This document shows positions 18,364 to 27,657 of a stretch of DNA of 64,000 bases, piece by piece (positions within the stretch are counted from its first letter, which is position 1; each line of letters begins with the position of its first letter). The notes under the pieces were generated by a model. The model was not told the origin of the DNA. It saw only the letters and a program-made list of their open reading frames with translations, and ran no database searches. The position numbers and the translations under genes are program-made. The stretch is taken from contig NZ_JAGGKK010000001.1 of the NCBI RefSeq assembly GCF_017873675.1, positions 124,001 through 188,000 of the forward strand, in the 5' to 3' direction. The stretch comes from Virgibacillus litoralis. Its GTDB lineage: Bacteria; Bacillota; Bacilli; Bacillales; Amphibacillaceae.

Positions 18364-20175
18364 TTATTTCAACAGCAGTTCTTCCATTTCGTTAAGCTTT
18401 TCTTCAAACACATCAAGTGCTGCCAATATCGGCTCTTTGGATGTCATATCAACGCCTGCTTTCTTCAGAACTTCAATCGGATAATCACTGCTTCCTGCTT
18501 TTAGGAAGTCAAGATAACGATCGACCGCTCCTTCTTCCCCATTGAGAATCTGATTGGATAGTGCAGTAGCTGCCGAATATCCAGTTGCATACTGATAGAC
18601 ATAATAATTCATATAAAAATGTGGAATTCTCGCCCACTCTAGACCAATTTCCTCGTCTGAAACAACTTCATCACCGAAGTATTTTTTATTCAATTCATAG
18701 TAGATTTCCGTTAGCTTCTCTGCAGTTAAAGCCTCGCCTTCCTGCATGCGTTTATGAATGTCATGCTCGAATTCTGCAAACATTGTTTGACGGAAGACAG
18801 TCCCACGAAATCCTTCAAGGAAGTGATTTAACAGATAAAGCTTTTGTTTCTCGTCGTCCACATGATTTAGCATATAATCATTTAGTAACGCTTCATTACA
18901 TGTTGATGCAACTTCTGCTACAAAAATCGAATAGTTTCCATATCGAAATGGTTGTGACTCATGCGTATAATAGCTGTGTAATGAATGACCAAGTTCATGT
19001 GCTAAAGTAAATAAATCATTCACTTTATCCTGCCAATTAAGTAATATATATGGATTAGTACCGTACGCGCCTGATGAGTATGCACCGCTACGTTTACCTT
19101 TATTCTCTTCAACGTCAATCCAGCGGCTATCAAAGCCTTCTTTCACTTTACTCACATAGTCCTCACCAAGAGGTGCAAAGCTATCAACCACATATTCCTG
19201 TGCTTTTTCATAAGGAACAGTCATATCAACATCTTTAACAAGTGGTGTATACATATCATACATGTGTAATTCATCGAGTCCTAGCACTTTCTTACGCAGT
19301 TCGGCATAACGGTGCAGCAATGATAATTTATCATTAACTGCTTCAATCAGATTATCATACACCTGTTCTGGAATATTATTACCATCTAAAGCTGCATGCC
19401 GTGCGGAATTATAATTACGGACCTTTGCATTAAAATTGTCTGTTTTAACCGTGCCAGTTAATGTAGCAGAAAATGTATTTTTAAACTTGCCATACGTTTC
19501 ATACATTGCTTTAAAAGCAGCTTCACGAACACTGCGATCTTTTGACTCCAAAAATCCTATATAACGGCCATGGGTTAAATCAATTTCTTCCCCATCTTCA
19601 TTTTTAATCGTTGGAAAAGTTAAATCGGCATTATTCAGCATTCCAAACGTATTTTCTGCGCTTGACATGGGCTCTGATGCTTCAGCTAATAATTCTTCTT
19701 CTTTTTCACTTAACACGTGCGGTCGCTGACGAGAAATCTCATCTAGTGTTTTATCATATAGCTTTAATTCCTTTTTCTCGTTAACAAAGCTTTCCAATTT
19801 TTCTTCGTCCATTGCCAGGATTTCAGGAACAATATAACTCATTGAACTTGATGCAAGTGTCAGCAGATTCTCGGCCTTTGAGTTCATCTCCTGATATGTT
19901 GAATTTGTTGTATCCTGATCAGATCGCATATGTGCATATGTAAATAGTTTGCCAATTCGCTCTGACAGCTGATCCTGAAGCCTTAATACATCATATAGAT
20001 TTTGCGCAGACTCCGTTATTTTGCCTTGAAATTTTTCAATTGATGGGATATCATTTTTTAGCGCTTGCAGTTCTTTCTCCCATGCGTCATCTGTTTTAAA
20101 AATATCTTCCAGCTTCCACGTTTTTTCTTGTGGTATTTCACTTCTTTTTGGTAACTCCTTTGTTGCTTTTGCCAC
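18364..20175 (-). CDS. pepF: Oligoendopeptidase F (M3B family)
   Basis: 603 residues, typical for PepF. A helical N-terminal half is followed by the M3 zinc site LAHELGHSLH (HExxH) and a downstream Glu in FVAEVASTCNE. It cleaves short peptides in the cytoplasm. It starts at GTG 20175 after AAAGGAGGAAA. In B. subtilis the corresponding gene (yjbG) also sits between coiA and spxH. An R1 repeat separates it from coiA. Confidence 0.94.
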   Translation of the reverse strand: MAKATKELPKRSEIPQEKTWKLEDIFKTDDAWEKELQALKNDIPSIEKFQGKITESAQNLYDVLRLQDQLSERIGKLFTYAHMRSDQDTTNSTYQEMNSKAENLLTLASSSMSYIVPEILAMDEEKLESFVNEKKELKLYDKTLDEISRQRPHVLSEKEEELLAEASEPMSSAENTFGMLNNADLTFPTIKNEDGEEIDLTHGRYIGFLESKDRSVREAAFKAMYETYGKFKNTFSATLTGTVKTDNFNAKVRNYNSARHAALDGNNIPEQVYDNLIEAVNDKLSLLHRYAELRKKVLGLDELHMYDMYTPLVKDVDMTVPYEKAQEYVVDSFAPLGEDYVSKVKEGFDSRWIDVEENKGKRSGAYSSGAYGTNPYILLNWQDKVNDLFTLAHELGHSLHSYYTHESQPFRYGNYSIFVAEVASTCNEALLNDYMLNHVDDEKQKLYLLNHFLEGFRGTVFRQTMFAEFEHDIHKRMQEGEALTAEKLTEIYYELNKKYFGDEVVSDEEIGLEWARIPHFYMNYYVYQYATGYSAATALSNQILNGEEGAVDRYLDFLKAGSSDYPIEVLKKAGVDMTSKEPILAALDVFEEKLNEMEELLLK

Positions 20176-20195
20176 TATCGTTTCCTCCTTTGTTC

Positions 20196-20284
20196 GCAGT
20201 TAAGAAAGTATAAATCCTTTCTTACTGCATAAGTGCAACTAAGGCTTTCACCATTAAGGCTTGGCGATAAGCCTAGTTTTCTAA
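20196..20284 (-). repeat. Dispersed repeat R1, full inverted copy
   Basis: Reverse complement of the 30773 copy with few changes: the long palindrome GCAGTTAAGAAAGTATAAAT / CCTTTCTTACTGC, the GCATAAGTGCAACTAAGGC core, and GGCTTGGCGATAAGCC, ending GTTTTCTAA. It lies upstream of pepF. Confidence 0.85.
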
Positions 20285-20356
20285 TCCTTCCTTACTATTT
20301 CTAGATAAAATGAAAAAAATCCTTCATTCTAATTAGTATAACGAAATAATTCGTAA

Positions 20357-21538
20357 TCATGCCCGTATTTTGTTTGTAATCAGCAAATTTAACAGCTTTT
20401 CATCCCCAGCCAGAGCATCCTCAATATTTTTATAAAATTTTATGGGGCTTTTTTTGGCAAAATAGTTTGGAGAAACTTGCTGAATTACATCTAACTGTTC
20501 CAGCAATTGAAGGTATTGATGAACCGGGTTAACTGTTTGCTTGATTAAGGGGAATTCATTCGGATGATGGAAATGATGACGAAGTAGATGCTCACACGAT
20601 TTAACCGAAATAGGGCTTTCCATCGGGAGCGGATCTATGACTTCAATACAAAGTCTGCTTTGCCAGTCCCATGGTGGAGTTTTCATCATATATTGTGAGG
20701 AAATCGGCAGGTGGATTATTGATGGGAGGAACTCCTTGTGTGTCTGCTTAAGGTAGATCCATTGATGCCAATTCAGCTCTCGTCCATATAAGCGGTTTGT
20801 CGCCTTTAACCGAAATGTGCGTTTTTCCCATTTCCAGGATTGAAACAAGTCATTTGTAGTACAGAAATTTGCTTGGAACATGTCTTTAAATGACATTTGA
20901 TTTAACTTTTTCGTATGAAATTTACCTATTGCTGTTTGTGTTTTTGAAAAGTAAAAATCCTGAAATGAAATAAACTGAAGACTATTGGGACAAAAGTAGA
21001 ATAACATGAGTGGTAATACAGAGGAAAATTGATGAATGAATTGAAGTAGGAACTGATCAATTTTTAAGTGACTACGGTTGCTTTGTGTCAGTCGATTCGC
21101 ACCCAAGATCCAAATCGGTGTAATACCTGCGCTGCGATATCCTTTATTACGCTCACGGACTTGCGCTGCAGGAATTCGTGCACATTGATACTCGATTGCT
21201 ACGAGTCTATTGTTTATTGTAATTAAAATATCCGGCCGCTGCTTAATCTCAGGTAAATACGCCTCCAGTTGAACAGTAAGCTGTTGATGCTTAAGCCATT
21301 GGTATAATAACAATTTTCCCTTTTCATGATACGGCCCTTCCCCACCCTCACTCGAAGGACAACTGCTGTTGGAACGATGTGCAAAATGCGGAACCATTAG
21401 CGTACCTGCTTTCATTATTACTGGCTCATTACATGTTGGACAACTGAATTCTTCTCGCTCTTTTAGTATTGAAATTTCTTGCTTAGTTAAGGTTGCTAGC
21501 GTTACAAAAGTTCCATATTTAGTTTTAGCCTGAAGCAT
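20357..21538 (-). CDS. coiA: Competence protein CoiA
   Basis: 393 residues. N-terminal Cys motif (CPTCNEPVIMK...HFAH) and a PD-(D/E)XK/Vsr-like nuclease core: RPDILITINNRLVAIEYQCA holds the acidic and Lys/Gln positions. CoiA promotes recombination of incoming DNA during transformation. The ATG at 21538 is chosen because GGAGGTGT precedes it; the frame is open to 21643 without a ribosome site. The C-terminal half is diverged. Neighbours mecA, spx and pepF match the B. subtilis order. Confidence 0.9.
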   Translation of the reverse strand: MLQAKTKYGTFVTLATLTKQEISILKEREEFSCPTCNEPVIMKAGTLMVPHFAHRSNSSCPSSEGGEGPYHEKGKLLLYQWLKHQQLTVQLEAYLPEIKQRPDILITINNRLVAIEYQCARIPAAQVRERNKGYRSAGITPIWILGANRLTQSNRSHLKIDQFLLQFIHQFSSVLPLMLFYFCPNSLQFISFQDFYFSKTQTAIGKFHTKKLNQMSFKDMFQANFCTTNDLFQSWKWEKRTFRLKATNRLYGRELNWHQWIYLKQTHKEFLPSIIHLPISSQYMMKTPPWDWQSRLCIEVIDPLPMESPISVKSCEHLLRHHFHHPNEFPLIKQTVNPVHQYLQLLEQLDVIQQVSPNYFAKKSPIKFYKNIEDALAGDEKLLNLLITNKIRA

Positions 21539-21683
21539 TAATTTTACACCTCCATCTTTACCTATTCGACAGCGAGTGACAAATTCCTTCAATTTTATAG
21601 GCTCTTTAAAAAAATACATATATTTATTATGTATTAGTGACATTCACCACCGGGCTTGTCTTTTCAAAAAACAGCATAAAAAA

Positions 21684-21712
21684 AAGGACACCCTTTATTA
21701 AGAGCGTCCAAT
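21684..21712 (-). terminator. Terminator overlapping the mecA stop
   Basis: On the minus strand GGACGCTCTTAATAAAGGGTGTCC followed by eight Ts; the mecA stop codon (21698-21700) lies in the loop. Confidence 0.85.
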
Positions 21713-22417
21713 AATAGCTGGAAAATGGGAACGTACTTGTTCAAATGTGTTATCAGCAAAGATTTGTTTCCCGTATTCTTCCAGAAAGTGAATGGTTACT
21801 TCCGTGTCATTCGCAAATTCAAAAACCTGACTAATCATATCTTCTTGATGGTCATCTTCAACTTCCTCATCTTGTGGGAATTCTATATACAGATAATATT
21901 TATTGTTGTAATGGAAGAGTGTATCTTCTATTTTATCTGTTTTATCTTTGTTATCTTGGAAATAATGACTTAACTGAATAACATCTTCAAAGTCATTAAA
22001 CATTACACTTAGTGATAGATTTCCATCTTCGTCCTCTTCTTTTTTGGACTTGGATGATTTTTCATCCCCTTCACCAAATTTGTCATCCAGCATATCCTCA
22101 ATCTTATCATCAACTGAAATATCGATTGTCTTTCCATTCTCAGTTGGCAGCTCGATATTCTCACCATTTTTGGAGACCTGTGCTTTGGTTACAACAATTT
22201 CCAGTCCCTTATCCAAGGCTTGCACCTGAATCCATAATGGCCCTTCGACATTAAAGTCTTCTTTATAATTAACTTCATCCATCATTTGCCAGAATAATTG
22301 TTCACTACGTTCGCGATTATACCAAATTTCCTCACGTTCAAATCCACGATCTTCTATATCGATATAGGAAATATAGAATTTTACCGTATTCTCATTTATA
22401 CGTTCTATTTCCATCAT
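21698..22417 (-). CDS. mecA: Adapter protein MecA
   Basis: 239 residues. The N-terminal substrate-binding domain starts MEIERINENTVKFYISY; an acidic linker (about 105-140) follows, then the C-terminal ClpC-binding domain (DFEDVIQLSHYF...YYLYIEF...LEEYGKQI). MecA targets ComK and other clients to ClpCP and also inhibits Spx function. AAGGGAGAG precedes two successive ATGs; either could be used. The gene end overlaps its own terminator. Confidence 0.95.
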   Translation of the reverse strand: MMEIERINENTVKFYISYIDIEDRGFEREEIWYNRERSEQLFWQMMDEVNYKEDFNVEGPLWIQVQALDKGLEIVVTKAQVSKNGENIELPTENGKTIDISVDDKIEDMLDDKFGEGDEKSSKSKKEEDEDGNLSLSVMFNDFEDVIQLSHYFQDNKDKTDKIEDTLFHYNNKYYLYIEFPQDEEVEDDHQEDMISQVFEFANDTEVTIHFLEEYGKQIFADNTFEQVRSHFPAIIGRS

Positions 22418-22729
22418 ATTTCTCTCCCTTCTATTAGAAAAAGCTTGACTTCACGGTCAATAGTAATGGTGGAAGAGACTACTTCACCTTTAATGTTTAT
22501 TTATTATTCGTGTTCCCTTTATTACACGTTATTAACCATTCTTTATCTTATATTATTATTGTATGACATCTTATACAAATTGAAAATTCATATGCCTATA
22601 AATTAATAATTAATTTCATATTTTAACCTATTTCGTTCGATTTGTCACTAGCTTTTAATAAAAAAAACGCAGACCTCTAACTTCAGGTTCTGCGTTTTTG
22701 TTAGTAATTGTTATACATCGACGAGTAAC
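22418..22729. other. Intergenic region mecA-spx
   Basis: About 310 bases: the mecA upstream region, a very AT-rich stretch and, at the spx end, the spx terminator. No supported gene; a 102-codon plus-strand frame across it has no ribosome site and runs antisense into mecA. Confidence 0.6.
22660..22702 (-). terminator. Terminator after spx
   Basis: Minus strand AAAAACGCAGAACCTGAAG...GAGGTCTGCGTTTTTTT: a long GC-containing stem followed by Ts. Confidence 0.88.
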
Positions 22730-23125
22730 TTAGTTTACCAGTCGTTGAGCTTCACGTAGTTGAAAAGTTCTTACGGTTCTAGGTAGGAACCTGCGAATCT
22801 CATCTTCGTTATACCCTACTTGCAAACGTTTCTCATCAAGAATAATTGGTCGACGTAATAATCCAGGGTTTTTCTGGATTAGATTAAATAAATCTTTCAT
22901 CGGAAGTTGATCAATATTGACGTCCAATTTTTGAAAGACTTTTGATCGTGTTGAAATAATCTCGTCTGTACCATCTTCAGTCATACGTAATATTTCCTTT
23001 ATCTCATCCAGCGATAATGGTTCGGAAAATATATTACGTTCTGTGAACGGTATATCATGTTCTTCTAACCATGCTTTTGCTTTTCTGCAAGATGTACAAC
23101 TTGGTGAGGTATAAAGTGTTACCAT
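22730..23125 (-). CDS. spx: Transcriptional regulator Spx
   Basis: 131 residues, ArsC-like thioredoxin fold. The redox switch is C10-T-S-C13 ([11 protein letters not shown]), and the RPI motif (LRRPIILD) and the [13 protein letters not shown] helix are as in Spx. It binds the RNA polymerase alpha C-terminal domain and redirects transcription in disulfide stress. It is degraded by ClpXP with SpxH, encoded at 16428. It is monocistronic here, with a 284-bp upstream region and its own terminator. Confidence 0.97.
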   Translation of the reverse strand: MVTLYTSPSCTSCRKAKAWLEEHDIPFTERNIFSEPLSLDEIKEILRMTEDGTDEIISTRSKVFQKLDVNIDQLPMKDLFNLIQKNPGLLRRPIILDEKRLQVGYNEDEIRRFLPRTVRTFQLREAQRLVN

Positions 23126-23365
23126 GAAACTTCACTCCTCAATCTAAAAGTGTGTATGGTCATTTCATAAACATTTGAATAACTTATTAGATTAAAATAA
23201 GTTTAAATAACCTATATGTATAATTATACTACATTTGTCAAACGAAAGGTAGAGTATTTCCTATAAAATTTACTGTGCTGATAAATGTTCATGAAATGTT
23301 CTCATTTAGTTTTAACATACCCTAAATCATTTTTAATTAAACCTTTTAATTGAAAAATACTTAGA

Positions 23366-23404
23366 AATTTAGCCTCTTGCTGTTAAAATAACAAGAGGCT
23401 AAAA
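23366..23404 (-). terminator. Terminator after yjbC
   Basis: TAGCCTCTTG...CAAGAGGCTA with A/T tracts at both sides. Confidence 0.85.
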
Positions 23405-23409
23405 TTTGT

Positions 23410-23997
23410 TCATGCTTTTTCTTTTAGATTTTCAAATATGTTATCAGACTCACGATCTTCATCGTAGCTTAGTACTTCATCGACAGGCTGATATGCTCGA
23501 CCATATATCTCTTCGTCTTTATAGGTATGAATGTCTTCGTACATCTTTTTCATTTTTTCATAAATTTCCTCTTCGGAATCATCACTTGGAGACCAAAACA
23601 GGATTTCCATAGGAGTATCCTCATCTGTAGCTAATGAGCGGCGATTGTAACCAATGGATTGTGCGTGGGCAAAACCTTCCCGCTTATAAAAATGAAGTCT
23701 CTTCGCTGTGTCTGTGTCATCGTAATCGACTGGTTCCACTTCAAGAATGATTGGTTTATCCTTTTTTTTAAGCTTTTCTATTAGCTTATGTCCGGTTCCT
23801 TTGCCTCTAGAGTTCGCAGAGACCCAAACATAGTCTATAAATAGAAATGAATTAAACTCAGCATACATCAAAACATGCTCAGGACTTTCATCCTTATAGT
23901 AGACGTCACCTTTCTCCTTTAAAAGCATATCCATATGCTCTTTGGACTTCATTTCCTCAATTGGGAAATATTTGTTTAGCTTTTGATACCAATTCAT
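23410..23997 (-). CDS. yjbC: GNAT-family acetyltransferase YjbC
   Basis: 195 residues. The GNAT core includes SANSRGKGTGHKLIEKLKKK (acetyl-CoA loop, R-G-K-G-T-G) near the middle, then an acidic C-terminal extension (about 145-195). Substrate unknown. In B. subtilis yjbC is next to spx, as here, with both stress-induced. The ATG at 23997 follows AAGGAG-like AGGAGTAGATCT. Confidence 0.88.
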   Translation of the reverse strand: MNWYQKLNKYFPIEEMKSKEHMDMLLKEKGDVYYKDESPEHVLMYAEFNSFLFIDYVWVSANSRGKGTGHKLIEKLKKKDKPIILEVEPVDYDDTDTAKRLHFYKREGFAHAQSIGYNRRSLATDEDTPMEILFWSPSDDSEEEIYEKMKKMYEDIHTYKDEEIYGRAYQPVDEVLSYDEDRESDNIFENLKEKA

Positions 23998-24274
23998 AGA
24001 TCTACTCCTTAATCTTTAGTAGTCTTTTACATTATAACGAATGAGCCTGCCTTTGTTAAATCGATTTTGATAGAGAATATGGCTTATGAACAACAAATAA
24101 TGGGTAAATACATGATTTAACTTCTACAGAGTCCATTATCCTCTTATTTTTTAATGATAGCCAGTTATTTCCACAATTCGATTTTAAAGCTTATTATACG
24201 TAAAAAAACCGGACTCTATACGTTAAAGAAGCCCGATTTTTCACAATGAAAATATGATTTTTGTGCTGTCGTAT

Positions 24275-25495
24275 TTAATTGAGAGGTGTATAATCAACAT
24301 TCTCGGTGTAAGTATTTCCAGCATTCCAAATTAGAAATTCATTAATACCATTTTCTTTTAATGCAGTTATCTGTGTTTCTACTTCGGCTTTTCCATACTG
24401 TTTAGTTGCGCCGCTATATAACCATGGTGCTTCAAAATCTTGAATCCACGGTCTGGAAGTTGGCGGTTCTTCCAATTTTCCTAGCACTTTATTCTCAACT
24501 TTAGCATATTCCGTTACTAACTTATATGGCTCTTTATCAGGCACAGGGATATCAAAATAAGATGTCCAATGGCTTGGATAAATCATAGAAGAAATAACAT
24601 CTACGTTCTTTGAAATCTTCGTAAAGTTTTGTCCAATACCTGGTGCTTCTGGAATTGTTGCAGCATAGCCAAAGATATCCACTGATACATCTAAGTCGTA
24701 ATACTCCAATTCTTCTCTTGCATATGAGACAAAGTCAGTAACCGCGTTCACCCGACGTTGAATATTATTCGTTTTATCATCTTTATAGTCACCTTGGCCA
24801 TAACTCAATTCACTGTCGTATTTTTCAAATCCTTCCGGAAAACGAACATAATCAAATTGAATTTCCTGAAATCCCAGTTCAGCTGCTTTCTTAGCTATTT
24901 CTAAATTGTATTCCCATACTTCCTTTTTAAATGGATTAACAAAGGCTTCCCCTTTATTATTGGTCCAAACCTTTCCATTTTTAGTAAAAGATAAGTCTGG
25001 CCGTTTATTCGCTAAAACGGAATCTTTAAAAACTACTACTCTCGCAATTGGATAAATTCCTTTTTCTTCAAGGACTTTAATCAATTTTCGTGGTTCATTA
25101 ATATAATTAATGCCTATATCCTCATATGGTGAGCCTTCTTTTGGCTTAAATGTTAAATTACCATGATCTTCTTTTATGTCAATTACCATTGCATTTAAAT
25201 CTGAATTTTCTACTAGACTAGTAAGTTTTCCAAATCTGCTTCCTCCAGCAGATGGCCCTGTAACATAAATACCGCGAACGGCATCCGGATACTCAAAGTT
25301 TACCCCCGCATCATATGTAAAACGCTGTAATTTTTTGCTCGTGTCAATTGGGGTTATGCTTGTCTGTCGTTCCATATGTGGACTAGCATTATAGACTTCC
25401 TCACCACTGCTTGTATGTAAAGTCATTGGAACTGCAATACCAAGTAGGAGAATAACACTTATTGTTGCTATAATCATGATGTTCTTTTTCTCCAT
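24275..25495 (-). CDS. Membrane-anchored putative glycoside hydrolase (DUF4015)
   Basis: 406 residues: a signal/anchor helix (about 5-24), then a (beta/alpha)8-like domain typical of the putative glycoside hydrolase family DUF4015 (GHL-type). Features are VRGIYVTGPSAGG, MVIDIKEDHG, PIARVVVFKD, FQEIQFDYVRFP and VSVDIFGYAA. The conserved acidic residues in IKED and FDYVRFP are candidate catalytic groups. It is probably exported and acts on cell-wall or extracellular polysaccharide; substrate unknown. Monocistronic. The downstream hairpin is imperfect. Confidence 0.82.
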   Translation of the reverse strand: MEKKNIMIIATISVILLLGIAVPMTLHTSSGEEVYNASPHMERQTSITPIDTSKKLQRFTYDAGVNFEYPDAVRGIYVTGPSAGGSRFGKLTSLVENSDLNAMVIDIKEDHGNLTFKPKEGSPYEDIGINYINEPRKLIKVLEEKGIYPIARVVVFKDSVLANKRPDLSFTKNGKVWTNNKGEAFVNPFKKEVWEYNLEIAKKAAELGFQEIQFDYVRFPEGFEKYDSELSYGQGDYKDDKTNNIQRRVNAVTDFVSYAREELEYYDLDVSVDIFGYAATIPEAPGIGQNFTKISKNVDVISSMIYPSHWTSYFDIPVPDKEPYKLVTEYAKVENKVLGKLEEPPTSRPWIQDFEAPWLYSGATKQYGKAEVETQITALKENGINEFLIWNAGNTYTENVDYTPLN

Positions 25496-25719
25496 TTTCT
25501 ATCAATCTCCCATTCCCATTTTAATTATATTATAACGGATAACGAGGTAATTTAGAACATTATATTTCAAAATTTGTCGAAAAAATTCGTTCAATTTCAC
25601 TTGTAATTAAGGAGAAAGTAGTGTATGTTATTATGTTAGTTTTGTAATCGGTATTTAATTCATTATATTTAAGTTTACGATATTAAATGGAGAAGTAGAA
25701 CTTACTTCTAATGGTAAAA

Positions 25720-26157
25720 GAACGCCATTGAGAGTTCTAACGGGTTCACTTGGGAGGTGCAAAACAGTAATTCACAAGTTATGTCTCACCTATAATCACA
25801 TAATTTTCACTAGACAGGCTGATGTCCACAGATTTGGCGGATCCTCATTCCGTTATTTCCTTAAAAACGCCTATTTTGATCGCGTTATGTAATCCTCATT
25901 CCGCTATTTACCCTTTTCAGCCACATTTTTCATTGTTATTGGGTAAATAACGGAACCAGGAACCGTTTCAACCTTCTAGAACAGCTTTTTTAACGATTTA
26001 GCGGAACCACGATTCACTTCACTGGTTTGTGTGATTCACATTCCGCTGAATTCATACAATAAAAATACACACGGGGTTTCACAAGCGAAATCTCGTGTGT
26101 ATTTTTAATGTTTGCATCTCTGAAGTGAACCCGTTATGAAACGGCAATGGCGGTTTT
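25720..26157. mobile_element. MITE-like element with ~48-bp terminal inverted repeats
   Basis: The left end (25720-25768: AACGCCATTG, then AACGGGTTCACTT and GGTGCAAAACA) is repeated in inverted form at the right end (26109-26157: TGTTTGCATC, AAGTGAACCCGTT, CAATGGCGG). Inside are further inverted blocks (CCTCATTCCGCTATTTAC / GTAAATAACGGAACCAGGAAC) and a terminator-like hairpin. No frame encodes a transposase. The right end touches the czcD stop codon. Confidence 0.75.
26060..26110. terminator. Hairpin downstream of czcD
   Basis: AAAATACACACGGGGTTTC...GAAATCTCGTGTGTATTTTT, T-run on one side and A-run on the other; may terminate czcD transcripts although it lies inside the MITE-like element. 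Confidence 0.7.
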
Positions 26158-27095
26158 TAATGATCATGTTGATGGTCCGAATGTTCATGGTCGTTTTGAC
26201 ACATCAGCGAATCTTCATGTGGGTGTTCATTGTTTTCCATCTGGATTGTCACATGGCCAATACCTTTATGCTCTAGATCATGTTCAATCGTTCGTAACAG
26301 TCCCTGACTTTCATGGACAGACAAGTCACCATCTACTACCGCGTGACAGGAGAGCGCATTTTGTCCGCTAGTGATACTCCAAACGTGCAAGTCATGTATA
26401 CTTTTAATACCTTGTGCATTTTCCATTATATTAATTATTTCATCTAGATCCACATTCTTAGGAGTTCCCTCCATTAACACGTGAATCCCGTCTTTCGTAA
26501 CTCTCCACCCACTTATTAGCACAAGAACTGCAACGATAACACTTGCCAGCGGATCGGCCCATCCCCAATTGAAAAATATGATTAGCAATGCAGCAGCAAT
26601 TGCGCCAACTGATCCTAATAAATCGCCTAACACATGAAGAAAAGCAGCGCGTAAATTTAAATTTTCTTTTGTATCTCCACGCAGCAATATCCATGCTACA
26701 AAAATATTAACCAATAAGCCGATGGAAGCGACAATTAGCATTCCAGTCGATGCAACTTCAGGTGGTGCTGTAAAACGTTTGTAAGCCTCAAAAAAAATAT
26801 AAATAGAAATTAATATGAGTGTAACACCATTAAACACAGCTGCCAGTATTTCGAATCGCTTATACCCGTAAGTCTTGCTGTAATTAGCTACTTTCTCCCC
26901 AAATTTAAAGGCTAATAGTCCAACTCCGAGTGATATGGAATCACTTAGCATATGACCTGCATCCGATAATAATGCTAGGCTATTGGTAAGTAATCCGCCT
27001 ATTGCTTCAATAATCATATAGGCTGTTATTACTGAAAAACTGATCATCAAAGCTTTTTTATTTGCACCATGTGTATGGTCATGATCGTGCCCCAT
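26157..27095 (-). CDS. czcD: Cation diffusion facilitator, zinc efflux (CzcD-type)
   Basis: 312 residues: N-terminal His cluster (GHDHDHTHG), six membrane helices with HxxxD-type sites (SLALLSDAGHMLSD in TM2 and VLGDLLGSVG in TM5), a cytoplasmic C-terminal domain (about 215-290) and a His-rich tail. It exports Zn2+ (possibly Co2+ or Cd2+) in exchange for H+ or K+. The ATG at 27095 follows AGGAGGT. It lies 51 nt downstream of its likely regulator. The stop codon abuts a MITE-like end. Confidence 0.92.
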   Translation of the reverse strand: MGHDHDHTHGANKKALMISFSVITAYMIIEAIGGLLTNSLALLSDAGHMLSDSISLGVGLLAFKFGEKVANYSKTYGYKRFEILAAVFNGVTLILISIYIFFEAYKRFTAPPEVASTGMLIVASIGLLVNIFVAWILLRGDTKENLNLRAAFLHVLGDLLGSVGAIAAALLIIFFNWGWADPLASVIVAVLVLISGWRVTKDGIHVLMEGTPKNVDLDEIINIMENAQGIKSIHDLHVWSITSGQNALSCHAVVDGDLSVHESQGLLRTIEHDLEHKGIGHVTIQMENNEHPHEDSLMCQNDHEHSDHQHDH

Positions 27096-27146
27096 TTTGT
27101 AATACCTCCTATGCAACACTTCGCTCAACTTAGATGTACTATTTTG

Positions 27147-27476
27147 TTAATTATGACAAGCGTGATCTAATGTTTGTTTTAACATATTCATCACATGTTC
27201 ATCATCATGAGAGTAATATAACGTCGTACCTTCTCTGCGATACTTAACTAATCGTAAATTTTTCAGGATGCGCAATTGATGTGAAACAGTTGACTGTCTA
27301 AGGTGCAGTGTCTCTGCAATCTCATTTACGGAGTATTCTTTATTAAATAGCAAATGGAGAATTCGAATCCTTGTTGGATCTCCTAATGCCTTGAAGGTTT
27401 GAGATACCACAAATAACGTTTCTTCATCCAGGTCTTTACTTATTTCGTTTTCTTCAGCTTCTTTATTTTCTTCCAA
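27147..27476 (-). CDS. czrA: ArsR/SmtB-family zinc-sensing repressor (CzrA-like)
   Basis: 109 residues with a winged-helix core: [16 protein letters not shown] and [22 protein letters not shown] (recognition helix). The alpha-5 metal site is complete: D-E-H, ten residues, then H-A-C-H, the D-x-H-x10-H-x2-H pattern of CzrA/SmtB zinc sensors. It is predicted to repress czrA-czcD until Zn2+ binds. It starts at TTG 27476 with GAGGG upstream. Two tandem ATATGTTyATAT operators lie before it. Confidence 0.92.
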   Translation of the reverse strand: MEENKEAEENEISKDLDEETLFVVSQTFKALGDPTRIRILHLLFNKEYSVNEIAETLHLRQSTVSHQLRILKNLRLVKYRREGTTLYYSHDDEHVMNMLKQTLDHACHN

Positions 27477-27513
27477 TATATTTCCCTCGCCTTCCGTTTC
27501 AATTCAACAATAT

Positions 27514-27541
27514 ATATGTTTATATCGGTATATGTTCATAT
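27514..27541. promoter_or_regulatory. Probable CzrA operator, two tandem half-palindromes
   Basis: ATATGTTTATAT (27514-27525) and the perfect palindrome ATATGTTCATAT (27530-27541), 16 bp centre to centre, 37-65 bp upstream of the czrA start. Confidence 0.6.
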
Positions 27542-27657
27542 TATACTTATAATACAAACCCAATGTCAATAAATGCTTCATGCTCCTTTTGTATTCCATT
27601 TCAATATTCTATTATAGTATAATAAAACTAGATTCTATAAATAAGAGGAGGTGGACT

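Noticed and set aside
22298-22606. 102-codon plus-strand frame
   Set aside because: It overlaps the 5' end of mecA in antisense and has AT-driven Ile/Tyr/Leu composition.
26147-26371. 74-codon plus-strand frame rich in His
   Set aside because: It is the mirror of the His-rich czcD C-terminus.
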